This document shows, in pieces, positions 46,229 through 55,649 of a DNA stretch of 64,000 nucleotides. Each line of letters opens with the position of its first letter. The stretch's first letter is position 1. The notes beneath the pieces are model-generated. The model was given only the letters and a program-made list of their open reading frames with translations. It was not told the origin of the DNA and searched no databases. Origin of the DNA: Nocardioides litoris (lineage in GTDB: Bacteria > Actinomycetota > Actinomycetes > Propionibacteriales > Nocardioidaceae); NCBI RefSeq assembly GCF_006346315.1, contig NZ_VDMR01000003.1:248001-312000 (forward strand), read 5' to 3'. The translations under genes and the position numbers were made by a program.

Positions 46229-46285
46229 TGTCATGTCCGGGCCGGACGCCGGAGCACCACCCACACCACAGGACAGAGGAACACC

Positions 46286-47335
46286 ATGGTCGTCGTCATG
46301 TCGCCGGACGCCACCGACGAGGACGTCGCGCACGTCGTCGAGCGGGTCGAGTCGGTCGGCGGTGAGGCCTTCGTCAGCAAGGGCGTCGTCCGCACCATCA
46401 TCGGGCTGGTCGGGGACATCGAGTCCTTCCACCACCTCAACCTGCGCACGCTGCGCGGCGTCGCCGACGTGCACCGGATCTCCGACCCCTACAAGCTCGT
46501 CAGCCGCCAGCACCACCCCGACCGCTCGACCGTGTGGGTCGGGCGCGAGGGCCGGCGCGTGCCGATCGGCCCCGACACCTTCACCTTCATGGCCGGCCCG
46601 TGCGCGGTCGAGTCGCCCGAGCAGACGCTGGAGTCGGCCCGGATGGCCCAGTCGGCCGGGGCCACGATCCTGCGCGGCGGGGCCTACAAGCCGCGCACGT
46701 CGCCGTACGCCTTCCAGGGCCTGGGCGTGCGCGGCCTGGAGATCCTGGCCGACGTGCGGGAGGCGACGGGCATGCCGGTCGTCACCGAGATCGTCGACGC
46801 CCGCGACGTCGACGTGGTCGCCGAGCACGCCGACATGCTGCAGGTCGGCACCCGCAACATGGCCAACTTCGGCCTGCTGCAGGCCGTCGGAGAGTCCGGC
46901 AAGCCGGTGCTGCTCAAGCGCGGCATGACGGCCACGATCGAGGAGTGGCTGATGGCGGCCGAGTACATCGCCCAGCGCGGCAACCTCGACGTGGTGCTCT
47001 GCGAGCGCGGCATCCGCACCTTCGAGCCCGCGACCCGCAACACCCTCGACATCTCCGCGGTGCCGGTCGTGCAGGCCACGAGCCACCTGCCGGTGATCAT
47101 CGACCCCTCGCACGCCGCCGGTCGCAAGGACCTCGTCGTGCCGCTCTCGCGGGCCGCGATCGCCGTCGGAGCCGACGGCATCATCGTCGACGTGCACCCC
47201 GAGCCGGAGACCGCGCTGTGCGACGGTCCGCAGGCGCTGCTCGGACAGGACCTGCGCGAGCTGGCCCAGGCCGTGCGCCGCCTGCCCGAGCTGGTGGGCC
47301 GGGTCGGATCGGCCGAGCGGGCCCAGCGGGGCTGA
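46286..47335 (+). CDS. aroF: DAHP synthase, class I-beta with N-terminal regulatory domain, 349 aa
   Basis: First step of the shikimate pathway: phosphoenolpyruvate plus erythrose-4-phosphate. An N-terminal ferredoxin-like/ACT-type domain (about 1-70, VVVMSPDATDEDVAHVVERV) is joined to a KDSA/DAHPS barrel: FMAGPCAVESPEQTLESA, LRGGAYKPRTSPYAFQG, LQVGTRNMANF, VLLKRGMTATIEEWLMAAEY and IIDPSHAAGRKDLV. ATG 46286 follows AGAGGA; a longer frame to 46214 is unsupported. The domain layout resembles Thermotoga DAHPS, which is feedback-inhibited by Tyr and Phe through the N-terminal domain. Confidence 0.95.
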   Translation: MVVVMSPDATDEDVAHVVERVESVGGEAFVSKGVVRTIIGLVGDIESFHHLNLRTLRGVADVHRISDPYKLVSRQHHPDRSTVWVGREGRRVPIGPDTFTFMAGPCAVESPEQTLESARMAQSAGATILRGGAYKPRTSPYAFQGLGVRGLEILADVREATGMPVVTEIVDARDVDVVAEHADMLQVGTRNMANFGLLQAVGESGKPVLLKRGMTATIEEWLMAAEYIAQRGNLDVVLCERGIRTFEPATRNTLDISAVPVVQATSHLPVIIDPSHAAGRKDLVVPLSRAAIAVGADGIIVDVHPEPETALCDGPQALLGQDLRELAQAVRRLPELVGRVGSAERAQRG

Positions 47336-47413
47336 CCCGGCCGATCCACGCACGACGCCCGAGGCCGCCTGGTTAGGGTGTCCCCCGACCCGAGCCAGGA
47401 GGACCGAGCACCC

Positions 47414-48538
47414 ATGGACCAGTGCGCGCGCTGCGGCCACGTCCTCGGCATCGGCCGGTTCTGCGTCAACTGCGGCCACCCGCGCGGCGAGGCCGTCGCC
47501 CCGCCCGACGCGAGCCCCGAGGCCACGGCCGGCGGTGACGACTGGCGCACCGGCACGGCGGAGCGGCCGGCGGTGCGGGACGGGGCGGCCACCGGCCCGA
47601 CCGTCCCGCCGCCGGTCCTCCCCCCCGCCGAGCCGCCGCCGGCGTACGGCGCCCCGGGCGGCCCGCGCTACCCGCTGTACGCCGACGAGCCCACCCTGGT
47701 CCCCGGCTCGGACGCGGGCTCCGGCTCGTCGCCCGACGCCGGGCTCGACGTGCCGACCCTGGTGCCCGGCGTCGGGGCCCCGTCGTACGCCGCCGCGCCG
47801 GTGGCGGAGCCCCGGCGCAACCGGACGCTGCTGCCCTGGTTGGCGGTGGCGGCGGTGCTGCTGGTGATGGTGGGCCTCGGGGCCTTCCTCCTCCTCGGCG
47901 GGGGCGACGACGACGAGACCGCGGCCGACCCCGGCACCAGCGAGAGCGCCTCGCCAACCGACAGCGGCGGGGCGAGCAGCGAGCCGACGTCGGAGCCGAC
48001 CAGCCCGGAGCCCACGCCGACCGGGCCCACCGAGCCGACCGAGCCCACCCCGAAGGGGCCGCCGGTCTCCCTCGCGTCCGGCACCGAGGCCGTAGCCCCG
48101 GTGACCGCGCCCCCGGGCCAGGCCGTCGACGGCTCGCCCGTGCGCTACGACGCGACCAACATGCTCGACGAGCGCAACGACACCGCCTGGCGGGCGCCGG
48201 GCGACCTGACCGGCGGCGTCATCACGTTCACCTTCGGCGAGCCGGTGCAGGTCACCTCGGTCGGGCTGATCAACGGCTACACCAAGACCGACCCCGGGTA
48301 CGACGGCTACACCGCCAACCGGCGCATCACCGCCGTGCAGTGGGTGCTCGACGACGGCACCACGGTCGACCAGCGCCTCGGCGACTCGCGCGAGGTGCAG
48401 TCGGTGCCGGTCGACGACGCCGCGACGACCACCAGCCTGCAGCTGCGCATCGTCTCGGTCACCCGGCCCGGTGGTGGGCGCCAGGGCCGCGACTACACCG
48501 CGATCAGCGAGGTCGTGCTCTTCGGCCGCGCCACCTGA
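47414..48538 (+). CDS. zinc-ribbon, single-pass membrane protein with discoidin-like domain, 374 aa
   Basis: N-terminal CxxC...CxxC zinc ribbon (CARCGHVLGIGRFCVNCGH, about 4-22), a long Pro/Ala-rich low-complexity linker, one transmembrane helix (about 143-163, then GGGDDDE), an extracellular Ser/Thr/Pro/Glu-rich spacer, and a beta-sandwich resembling the NADase-type glycan-binding/F5-8C (discoidin) domain (about 225-374), with AWRAPGDLTGGVITFTFGEPVQVTSVGLINGYTK. Start ATG 47414 has AGGAGGACC upstream. It likely senses or binds a surface sugar. It is followed by the minus-strand kinase gene eight bases after its stop. Confidence 0.85.
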   Translation: MDQCARCGHVLGIGRFCVNCGHPRGEAVAPPDASPEATAGGDDWRTGTAERPAVRDGAATGPTVPPPVLPPAEPPPAYGAPGGPRYPLYADEPTLVPGSDAGSGSSPDAGLDVPTLVPGVGAPSYAAAPVAEPRRNRTLLPWLAVAAVLLVMVGLGAFLLLGGGDDDETAADPGTSESASPTDSGGASSEPTSEPTSPEPTPTGPTEPTEPTPKGPPVSLASGTEAVAPVTAPPGQAVDGSPVRYDATNMLDERNDTAWRAPGDLTGGVITFTFGEPVQVTSVGLINGYTKTDPGYDGYTANRRITAVQWVLDDGTTVDQRLGDSREVQSVPVDDAATTTSLQLRIVSVTRPGGGRQGRDYTAISEVVLFGRAT

Positions 48539-48545
48539 GCCCGGC

Positions 48546-49649
48546 TCAGCGCACCAGCGAGACCACGCCGAACGCGGCCGCGAACGACCCGGCCAGCACG
48601 AGCAGGGTCAGCACGACCGCCAGCCACGGCCCGCGGACGGACGCCTCCGCGCCATCGGTGCCGTCAGCGCCGTCAGCGCCGTCAGCGCCGTCGGCGCCGA
48701 CGACGTCGCGCGTCTCGACAGGCCGGGGTGCCGTGCGCACGACGGCCGGCACCGGCTGACCGGGCGGGCCCGGCGGGGCGGCCGGCGGGGCGAGCGCGTC
48801 GGCCAGCGCCGAGGCCAGGCCGCCGACGTCGGGCCACCGCTCCTCCGGGCGCGGGTGGACCGCGCGCAGCAGCACGTCGTCGACGGCGGCCGGGAGCGGC
48901 GCGAGCGCCGACGGCGGCACGGGCGGCCGGGCCTCGACCAGCTCGGCGAACCCGCCGTCGCGCAGCACCCGGCCGGTGAGCAGGTGGTAGGCGACCGCGC
49001 CCAGCGCGTGCACGTCGGCGCGGGTGTCGAGGCCGATCCCGGTGACCTGCTCGGGCGCCATGTAGGCGGGGGTGCCGACCACCTGCGTCAGGCCGCTGGC
49101 GTGGACCATCGCCTTGGCCACGCCCAGGTCGGCGACCATGAGGCGGCTGGCCGCGAGCACGTCGGGACCCGGGCGGTCGGTGGGGTCGGCGTGGCCGTCA
49201 CCGCGCAGCAGCAGGTTCTGCGGCTTCACGTCGCGGTGCACGACGCCCCGGGCGTGCAGCACCGCGAGCCCCGCCGCGGCCTGCTCGACCACCGGGACGA
49301 CGTACGCCGGGGCCCACGGCACCCCGGTCAGGCCGGTGTCGAGGGAGCCGCGGTCGGCGTACGTCATGACGAACCAGGGGGTGCCGTCGGTCTCGCCGAT
49401 GTCGTGGACGCGGACGACGTGGTCGGAGTCGGCGGCCCGCAGGATGCGCGCCTCCTCCAGGAACCGCTCGCGGACGTCGTGGCGCTGCGCCCAGTTGTCG
49501 GCCAGCGCCTTGACCGCGACGTCGCTGCGCAGCTCATCGTCGCGGTAGAGCCACACGGTGGCGAACCCGCCCGACCCGAGCCGCCGGACGCGCCGGAGCC
49601 GACCGAGCCGTTCGGGGAGGGACACGGCCGTTATCGTGCCAGAGCCCAT
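48546..49649 (-). CDS. Ser/Thr protein kinase with C-terminal membrane anchor, 367 aa
   Basis: Kinase domain at about 15-275: K47 (DVAVKAL), HRD at 138-140, and DLG (174-176) instead of DFG, a substitution found in active kinases. A linker with four GAD repeats, GADGADGADGADGTDGA, then a transmembrane helix (about 342-362) and a very short outside tail, so it lacks a sensor domain. ATG 49649 is used; GTG 49625 with CACGAT seven bases before it would give a leaderless start at MSLPERLG. The divergent sigma-factor gene begins 26 bases away. Confidence 0.9.
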   Translation of the reverse strand: MGSGTITAVSLPERLGRLRRVRRLGSGGFATVWLYRDDELRSDVAVKALADNWAQRHDVRERFLEEARILRAADSDHVVRVHDIGETDGTPWFVMTYADRGSLDTGLTGVPWAPAYVVPVVEQAAAGLAVLHARGVVHRDVKPQNLLLRGDGHADPTDRPGPDVLAASRLMVADLGVAKAMVHASGLTQVVGTPAYMAPEQVTGIGLDTRADVHALGAVAYHLLTGRVLRDGGFAELVEARPPVPPSALAPLPAAVDDVLLRAVHPRPEERWPDVGGLASALADALAPPAAPPGPPGQPVPAVVRTAPRPVETRDVVGADGADGADGADGTDGAEASVRGPWLAVVLTLLVLAGSFAAAFGVVSLVR

Positions 49650-49675
49650 CGCTCCCCCGTCCTCCTGGAGACCCG

Positions 49676-50263
49676 TTGACCGAGCCCGCCGCGACCGCCG
49701 AGCCCGCCGACACCCCCGAGGGGGCCGACGCGCTCGACGCCCTCGCGCTAGCGGCCGCCGCCGGTGACCGCGAGGCCCTCGAGCACGTGCTCGCCGTGGT
49801 CGCGCCGCGCGTGCAGCGCATCTGCGGGCGGATGCTGCTGCACCCCCAGGACGCCGAGGAGGCGGCGCAGGACGCGCTGCTGCTCGTGGCGACCAAGATC
49901 GACCAGTTCGCCGGCCGCAGCCGGTTCACCACGTGGGTGCACACCGTCGCCTCCAACAGCGCCCGCTCGACCTACCGGTCGCTCAAGCGGCGTTCGGCCG
50001 AGCGGGCGACCGACGACCTGCCGGTCCGGGCCGACCCGCGCACCACCAGCGTGATCGCGGGCAGCCGGCTCGACCTGCTCGAGGCGCTCGAGGTCGTCGG
50101 CACCGACCACCCGGAGTACGTCGAGCCCCTGGTGCTGCGCGACGTGCAGCAGCTCGACTACGCCGAGATCGCCCGCGTGCTCGACCTGCCGCTCGGCACG
50201 GTCAAGGCGCGCATCCACCACGCCCGGAAGGCCGTGCGGCCGCTGCTGAGCGTGGTGGACTGA
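49676..50263 (+). CDS. ECF-like RNA polymerase sigma factor, 195 aa
   Basis: Region 2 spans about residues 20-100 (LEHVLAVVAPRVQRICGRMLLHPQDAEEAAQDALLLVATKIDQFAGRSRFTTWVHTVASNSA), and region 4 about 140-190 with the helix-turn-helix LDYAEIARVLDLPLGTVKARIHHARKAV. There is no anti-sigma gene next to it. The start is TTG 49676, with CTGGAG six bases upstream. It is divergent from a membrane-anchored kinase, whose promoter region it shares, so regulation by phosphorylation is possible but not shown. Confidence 0.9.
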   Translation: MTEPAATAEPADTPEGADALDALALAAAAGDREALEHVLAVVAPRVQRICGRMLLHPQDAEEAAQDALLLVATKIDQFAGRSRFTTWVHTVASNSARSTYRSLKRRSAERATDDLPVRADPRTTSVIAGSRLDLLEALEVVGTDHPEYVEPLVLRDVQQLDYAEIARVLDLPLGTVKARIHHARKAVRPLLSVVD

Positions 50264-50276
50264 GACGCCGCGGGCC

Positions 50277-51383
50277 TCAGGTGGTCCGCCCGAGCGCCGC
50301 GGTCGCGGCCGCGTCGCCGGCCGTGGCGACCTGCTCGCAGTCGCTCGGCGTGCAGGTGCTGACCACCGTGCCGTCGCCGTCGTAGTTCTCGGCGCCCAGG
50401 GCGACCACGGTGCCGTCGTCGAGGAAGACGCCGCCCAGCGTGGCCTCCGGCAACTGGAACGTGGCCTGGGTCGACCCATCGGGCCGCAGCGCGTCGTAGG
50501 CCCCGACGCCGAACCCGTCGCTCTCCACCGGCGCGGCGAGCACGGTGCGGCTGTCGGGCGACCAGGACGCCCGGTCGACGAACCTGCTGTCGCACGCCTC
50601 GACTCCCGGGGCCGACCGGTCGACGGGCACGATGACGGCGCAGGGCACGGGCACACCGTCGTCGTCGACGGTGCCGGCGGCGTTGCCGGCGATCCAGCGA
50701 CCGTCGGGAGACACGGCCCACAGGCCGGCGACCTCGTCGGAGACGAGATCCGTCGCCGTGCCGCCCGGCCGGCCCGCGAGCAGCTCGACCCGGCCCGAGT
50801 CGTCGCCCCACGTGGTCAGCACCCTGCCCCCGTCGAGGAACTCGGCCCCGCCGGTGGGGTAGAGCGCCGGGTCGCGGGCCTCGGCCACGCTGCCGACGAG
50901 CGACTGGGTGGCCAGCTCCCAGACGCCGTACCCGGCGCCGTCGGCCTTCTGGGCGACGTAGCGGGTGCCGTCGGGGCTGACGTCGCCGAAGAGCAAGGTG
51001 TCGGCCACGAACAGCGTGCTCCCGTCGGGGGTCACGTAGTAGACCTCGTACGCCGGCTCCTGGGGGCTGCTCTCGGTCGTCACCACCCAACCGCCCTCGG
51101 CACGCTCGACGGAGGCCGGCTGGTCGAGGAGCTGGATGGGCACCTCGACCTCGCCGTCGTGCAGCACGCGCTGGCTCACCCAGAGCACGTCACCGGGCTC
51201 GCTGGAGGTGCCGGTGGAGGCGCCGGTGGAGGACCCGTCCGAGGCGGCGGCCGGTGTCGAGGCGGCGGCGGGCGTGGTGCGGTCGTCGTCGCGGCCGTCG
51301 GCGAGCGTCGTGGCGGCCACCGTGCCGCCGGTGGCGCCGACGACGGCGGCCGCGGCGAGGAAGGCGGTGAGGGTGCGGTTCAT
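50277..51383 (-). CDS. exported beta-propeller-like protein, 368 aa
   Basis: N-terminal signal sequence (MNRTLTAFLAAAAVVGATGGTVAA, cleavage near residue 24) followed by an Ala/Ser/Thr-rich spacer with TPAAAS repeats and about six TolB/WD40-like blades; VSPDGTRYVAQ, VSPDGRWIAGN and WSPDSRTVLAA are the PD40 motif. No lipobox cysteine is visible. Convergent with the sigma factor. The role is unknown; such proteins often serve as periplasmic binding modules. Confidence 0.82.
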   Translation of the reverse strand: MNRTLTAFLAAAAVVGATGGTVAATTLADGRDDDRTTPAAASTPAAASDGSSTGASTGTSSEPGDVLWVSQRVLHDGEVEVPIQLLDQPASVERAEGGWVVTTESSPQEPAYEVYYVTPDGSTLFVADTLLFGDVSPDGTRYVAQKADGAGYGVWELATQSLVGSVAEARDPALYPTGGAEFLDGGRVLTTWGDDSGRVELLAGRPGGTATDLVSDEVAGLWAVSPDGRWIAGNAAGTVDDDGVPVPCAVIVPVDRSAPGVEACDSRFVDRASWSPDSRTVLAAPVESDGFGVGAYDALRPDGSTQATFQLPEATLGGVFLDDGTVVALGAENYDGDGTVVSTCTPSDCEQVATAGDAAATAALGRTT

Positions 51384-51457
51384 GGCGGGTCCTTCGGACT
51401 GGTTCGGACGCTGGGAAGCGGGTTCTGGCTGGTCCGATGCTCGAGCCGCCGGAAAGG

Positions 51458-52465
51458 TTATGCCGCCGGGGCGCCGATCCGCGCCAGGGCCGCCGCGGCC
51501 CGCTCGGCCGCGTCCCGGTCGACCCCGAGGTGGGTGACCAGGCGGACCGTCCTGGGCCCCACGGTCGCGACCCGCACCCCCGCCTCGGCCGCCGCCTCGA
51601 CGAACCTCGCCGCGTCGGGACGCTCCACGACGACGATGTTGGTCTCCACCGCCGCCGGGTCCACCCCGCACGCCTCGGCCAGCAGCCGGGCGTGGGCGTG
51701 GTCGTCGGCCAGCCGCTCCACGTGGTGGTCGAGGGCGTGCAGGCCGGCGGCGGCCAGGATGCCGACCTGCCGCATCCCGCCGCCCATCCGCTTGCGCCAC
51801 ACCCGCGCCTCGGCCACGGTGTCGGCGTCGCCGACCAGGACCGAGCCGACCGGGGCGCCCAGGCCCTTGGACAGGCAGACCGACAAGACGTCGGCCGTGG
51901 CGCCGTACTCCGCGAGGGGGGTGCCGGTCGCGACGTGGGCGTTCCACAGGCGGGCGCCGTCGAGGTGGATGCCGACCCCGACGCCGGTGGCCCATTCACG
52001 CAGGTCGCGCAGCAGGTCGAGCGGGAGGACGGTGCCGCCGGCGAAGTTGTGGGTGTTCTCCACCGAGACCGCCGCGGTGCGCACGAAGAACGGGCCCATG
52101 TCGGGGGCGTGCAGGGCACGCACCGCGTCGAGGTCGACGTGGCCCCGCGGGTGGGTCCAGGTGCGCATGGTGACCCCGCTGTAGGCGCCGTGGGCCCCCA
52201 GCTCGGCACGGGCGATGTGGGCCGAGCTCTCGCACAGCACCTCCTGGCCGAGCTGCACGAGCGAGCGCACGGCCAGCACGTTGCTCATCGACCCGGTCGG
52301 CATGAACAGCGCGGCCTCGTGGCCGAAGGTCTCCGCCACCCGGTCCTGCAGCGCCAGGACGGTCGGGTCCTCGGCGTACACGTCGTCGCCGACCTCGGCG
52401 CGGGCCATGGCCTGCCGCATCGCCTCGGTCGGGGTGGTCAGCGTGTCGCTGCGCAGGTCGATCAC
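51458..52465 (-). CDS. low-specificity L-threonine aldolase-type PLP enzyme, 335 aa
   Basis: Cleaves L-threonine or allo-threonine to glycine and acetaldehyde. The N-terminus [35 protein letters not shown] is diagnostic, the PLP lysine is K200 in [14 protein letters not shown], and [11 protein letters not shown] carries the cofactor Asp. The GTG at 52465 starts right at the family's MIDLRSDT; the longer open frame to 52558 is not needed. Length is normal. Separated from the class II DAHP synthase by 109 bases. Confidence 0.92.
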   Translation of the reverse strand: MIDLRSDTLTTPTEAMRQAMARAEVGDDVYAEDPTVLALQDRVAETFGHEAALFMPTGSMSNVLAVRSLVQLGQEVLCESSAHIARAELGAHGAYSGVTMRTWTHPRGHVDLDAVRALHAPDMGPFFVRTAAVSVENTHNFAGGTVLPLDLLRDLREWATGVGVGIHLDGARLWNAHVATGTPLAEYGATADVLSVCLSKGLGAPVGSVLVGDADTVAEARVWRKRMGGGMRQVGILAAAGLHALDHHVERLADDHAHARLLAEACGVDPAAVETNIVVVERPDAARFVEAAAEAGVRVATVGPRTVRLVTHLGVDRDAAERAAAALARIGAPAA

Positions 52466-52574
52466 AGGTCGTGTCCTCCGGTGGTGTGGTCTCGAGACGG
52501 GACTCCGTCCCTCCTCGACCACCGTGGGTCGGGCGACGGCTGCCTCGGGACCACTCAACCGCAGGGTCCGACGG

Positions 52575-53942
52575 TCAGGTCGAGCGGGCCCGGAGCATCT
52601 CCGCGACCAGGAAGGCGAGCTCGAGGGACTGGACTCGGTTGAGGCGGGGGTCGCAGACCGACTCGTAGCGGTCGCCGAGGTCGGCCTCGAGGAGCTCCTC
52701 GCCGCCGCCGACGCACTCGGTGACGTCGTCGCCGGTCAGCTCGACGTGGACGCCGCCGGGCCAGGTGCCGAGCTGCCGGTGGACGTCGAAGAAGCCCTGG
52801 ACCTCCTCGATGACGTCCTCGAAGCGCCGGGTCTTGTAGCCCGAGGAGGCCTCGAAGGTGTTGCCGTGCATGGGGTCGCAGACCCAGGCGACCTGCAGGC
52901 CCGCGGCGGTGACCTTGTCGACGACCTCGGGCAGGCCGTCGCGGATCCTCCCGGCCCCGAAGCGGGTGATGAAGGTCAGCCGGCCCGGGGTGTTGTCGGG
53001 GTTGAGGCGCGAGGCGAGCGCGATGGCGTCGTCGGCGGAGGTGGTCGGGCCGAGCTTGACGCCGAGCGGGTTGCGCACCCGGCTCAGCAGCTCGACGTGG
53101 GCGCCGTCGAGCTGGCGGGTGCGCTCGCCGATCCAGACGAAGTGCCCCGAGAGGTCGTACGCCGCCCGCTCGTCGACCCCGGCGTCGACGCGGGTCATCG
53201 CGTGCTCGTACTCCAGCACCAGCGCCTCGTGGCTGATGTGGAAGTCGACCTGGTGGAACTCGTCGGGGTCGGCGCCGATGGCCTGCATGAACGACATCGC
53301 GCGGTCGATCTCGAAGGCCATCGCCTCGTAGCGCTGGCCGGCCACGGAGTCGGCGACGAAGTCGGTGTTCCAGTGGTGGACCTTGCGCAGGTCGGCGTAC
53401 CCGCCGGCGATGAACGCGCGGATCATGCTCAGCGTGGCCGCCGAGGTGCGGTGCACCTCCAGCAGGCGGGCCGGGTCGGGCACGCGGGACTCGGGCGTGA
53501 AGTCGTAGCCGTTGACGGCGTCGCCGCGGTAGGCCGGCAGGGTGGTCTTCTCGCCGTCGACGACACGGGTCTCGAGGTCGGAGGAACGCGGCTTCGCGTA
53601 CTGGCCGGCCAGGCGGCCGAGCTTGACCACCGGCACGGAGGCGGCGTAGGTCAGCACCACGGCCATCTGCAGCAGGACGCGGAGCTTGTTGCGGGTGTTG
53701 TCGGCGGTGACCCCGGCGAACGTCTCGGCGCAGTCGCCGCCCTGGAGCAGGAAGGCCTCGCCGCGCGCCACCTCGGCCAGCTTGTCGGTCAGCTGGTCGC
53801 ACTCGTGCGGCAGCACCAGGGGGCGGGAGGTGCGCAGCCGGGCGACGACGTCGTCGACGGCGCCGCGGTCGGGGTACGACGGCTGCTGGGCCGCGCCGCG
53901 TGCGTGCAGCTCGGCGAGGGTCGGGAGGTCGGGCTGGGCCAC
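52575..53942 (-). CDS. aroG: DAHP synthase, class II (plant/microbial type), 455 aa
   Basis: Second enzyme in this window for the first shikimate step, unrelated in length and regulatory layout to the class I-beta enzyme at 46286. Class II hallmarks: [73 protein letters not shown], and [21 protein letters not shown]. In mycobacteria the homologue (Rv2178c) lies close to PknL, as here. Start ATG/GTG 53942. Confidence 0.96.
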   Translation of the reverse strand: MAQPDLPTLAELHARGAAQQPSYPDRGAVDDVVARLRTSRPLVLPHECDQLTDKLAEVARGEAFLLQGGDCAETFAGVTADNTRNKLRVLLQMAVVLTYAASVPVVKLGRLAGQYAKPRSSDLETRVVDGEKTTLPAYRGDAVNGYDFTPESRVPDPARLLEVHRTSAATLSMIRAFIAGGYADLRKVHHWNTDFVADSVAGQRYEAMAFEIDRAMSFMQAIGADPDEFHQVDFHISHEALVLEYEHAMTRVDAGVDERAAYDLSGHFVWIGERTRQLDGAHVELLSRVRNPLGVKLGPTTSADDAIALASRLNPDNTPGRLTFITRFGAGRIRDGLPEVVDKVTAAGLQVAWVCDPMHGNTFEASSGYKTRRFEDVIEEVQGFFDVHRQLGTWPGGVHVELTGDDVTECVGGGEELLEADLGDRYESVCDPRLNRVQSLELAFLVAEMLRARST

Positions 53943-54012
53943 CCCGCAAGGTTACGGCCCGGCCGAGGGGTCGCCGTACCGCGGCTCCTGCGGTGGGCGC
54001 CGCGCCTCGACC

Positions 54013-55479
54013 TCACTCCTCCAGGTGCTCGATGTCGCGGAACCCGGTCTTGGCCCCGCGGGTCCCGCGGTTGACCAACCAGGTCACGGCCCACAGGACG
54101 ACACCGATCGCGAGCAGTGCTCCGGCGATGCGGTACTGGATCCAGTCCTCGCGCTCGCGCGCCCAGGGCCCGGCGAGGTAGGCGCAGGCGACGGCCCCGA
54201 CCCACGGCGTCCAGGAAGGGGCGCTGAACGACCCGGCCTCGCCCCGGCGCCGCAGGACCAGGCAGGAGACGTGGACGACGGTGAAGACGCCGAGCAGGAG
54301 CAGGCCCGTGGTGCCGGCCAGGGAGCTGACGACGTCGCTCTCGGGGTCGCTGCGCACGTAGGAGATGAGCCCGAACGCCATCAGGGTGGTGAAGAGGATC
54401 GCGACCCACGGCGACCGGCGACCCGGGAGGACGCGGGCCAGCGGACGGGGCAGGACGTCCTGGCGGGCGAGGCCGTAGAGGAGGCGGCTGGCCATCAGCA
54501 TGTTGATCAGGGCGGTGTTGGCGACGGCGAAGACCGTGAGGAACGGGAAGATGTCGTCGATGGGGACGCCCGGGGCCCCGACGCGCACCACGTCGAGCAG
54601 GATGCCGGCGTCGGGATTGACCGGGTCGAGCACGTCCCCGGGCGGGATGACGATGACGACGGAGATCGCCACGAGCACGTAGAGCAGCGCGCAGAAGCCG
54701 AGGCCGGCCAGCATGACCTTGGGGAAGATGCGGTCGGGCTCGCGGACCTCCTCGACCATGTTGATGGAGTCCTCGAAGCCGACCATGGCGAAGAAGGCGA
54801 TGGTCGTCCCGATGGTGACGGCCGCGAAGAGCGACCGGTCGGTGCTCGACTCGAAGACCACGACCCGACCGGGGTCGCCGTCACCGCTGACCGCGGCCCA
54901 GGCGCCGATGCCGATGATGACGACGAGGGCGGCGATGACCACCAGGGTCAGGACGACGTTGAACTTCACGCTCTCGCCGACGCCGCGCAGGTTGACCAGG
55001 GCCAGGACCCCGATGAACACCAGTGCGGTGACCAGCGTGGCGGTGTCGCCGGTCGGCATCCCGGAGAAGAACTCCTGGATCCCGATGAGCAGGTTCTCCG
55101 CGACCAGTCCGGAGGACGTCGACGCGCTGGTGATGCCGGAGCACACCACCGCGAAGGCGACGATGAACGTCACGAAGTGCAGGCCGAACGCCTTGTGCGC
55201 GAACAACGCCGCGCCCGCGGCCTGGGCGTGCTTGCTGACCAGCTCGAGGTAGGACAGCGCGGTCAGCGCCGCCACGGCGAAGGCGACCAGGAACGGCAGC
55301 CAGGCCACGCCGCCGACCTGGGCGGCGACGTCGCCGGTGATGGCGAAGATGCCGGCACCGATGATGTCGCCGATGATGAACAGCAGGAGCAGCTTGGGTC
55401 CCATGACCCGCTTGAGGGCCGGCTCCCCGCCGTCCTCGCTCGCGAGCCGGTCGTCGGCCGCGCTGTCGTGCGTCGCCAT
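54013..55479 (-). CDS. APC-family amino acid permease, 488 aa
   Basis: Twelve or more transmembrane segments; the first has the APC signature [27 protein letters not shown], and [25 protein letters not shown] is the conserved loop before TM7. Similar to cationic/APC-superfamily carriers. ATG 55479 has GGAGGTG eight bases upstream. It is divergent from the TetR gene across a double operator, so it is probably under that regulator too. Substrate unknown. Confidence 0.92.
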   Translation of the reverse strand: MATHDSAADDRLASEDGGEPALKRVMGPKLLLLFIIGDIIGAGIFAITGDVAAQVGGVAWLPFLVAFAVAALTALSYLELVSKHAQAAGAALFAHKAFGLHFVTFIVAFAVVCSGITSASTSSGLVAENLLIGIQEFFSGMPTGDTATLVTALVFIGVLALVNLRGVGESVKFNVVLTLVVIAALVVIIGIGAWAAVSGDGDPGRVVVFESSTDRSLFAAVTIGTTIAFFAMVGFEDSINMVEEVREPDRIFPKVMLAGLGFCALLYVLVAISVVIVIPPGDVLDPVNPDAGILLDVVRVGAPGVPIDDIFPFLTVFAVANTALINMLMASRLLYGLARQDVLPRPLARVLPGRRSPWVAILFTTLMAFGLISYVRSDPESDVVSSLAGTTGLLLLGVFTVVHVSCLVLRRRGEAGSFSAPSWTPWVGAVACAYLAGPWAREREDWIQYRIAGALLAIGVVLWAVTWLVNRGTRGAKTGFRDIEHLEE

Positions 55480-55580
55480 GTCCGAGGCACCTCCGGGTCG
55501 GGAACGGTGGTCCCACCCAACACCCGCGGGCCCCGGATGTCTGCCCCCACGCGCCGCGGGCGCCACCCCGTCATCGACTT

Positions 55581-55616
55581 GAGACATGAATGTCTCATGT
55601 GAGACATTCATGTCTC
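55581..55616. promoter_or_regulatory. tandem 16-bp palindromic operator for the TetR regulator
   Basis: GAGACATGAATGTCTC (55581-55596) and GAGACATTCATGTCTC (55601-55616) are each palindromic except at the centre, with a 20-bp period. It lies between the permease start (55479) and the TetR start (55650). Two dimers on one face of the helix would control both directions. Confidence 0.9.
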
Positions 55617-55649
55617 ACCCCACCGCCGCACGACGAGGAGACGACTGCC

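Noticed and set aside
46092..46285. T-box or metabolite riboswitch ahead of aroF
   Set aside because: There is no T-box core or other aptamer signature that I can see, and the region contains a short frame with the right codons.
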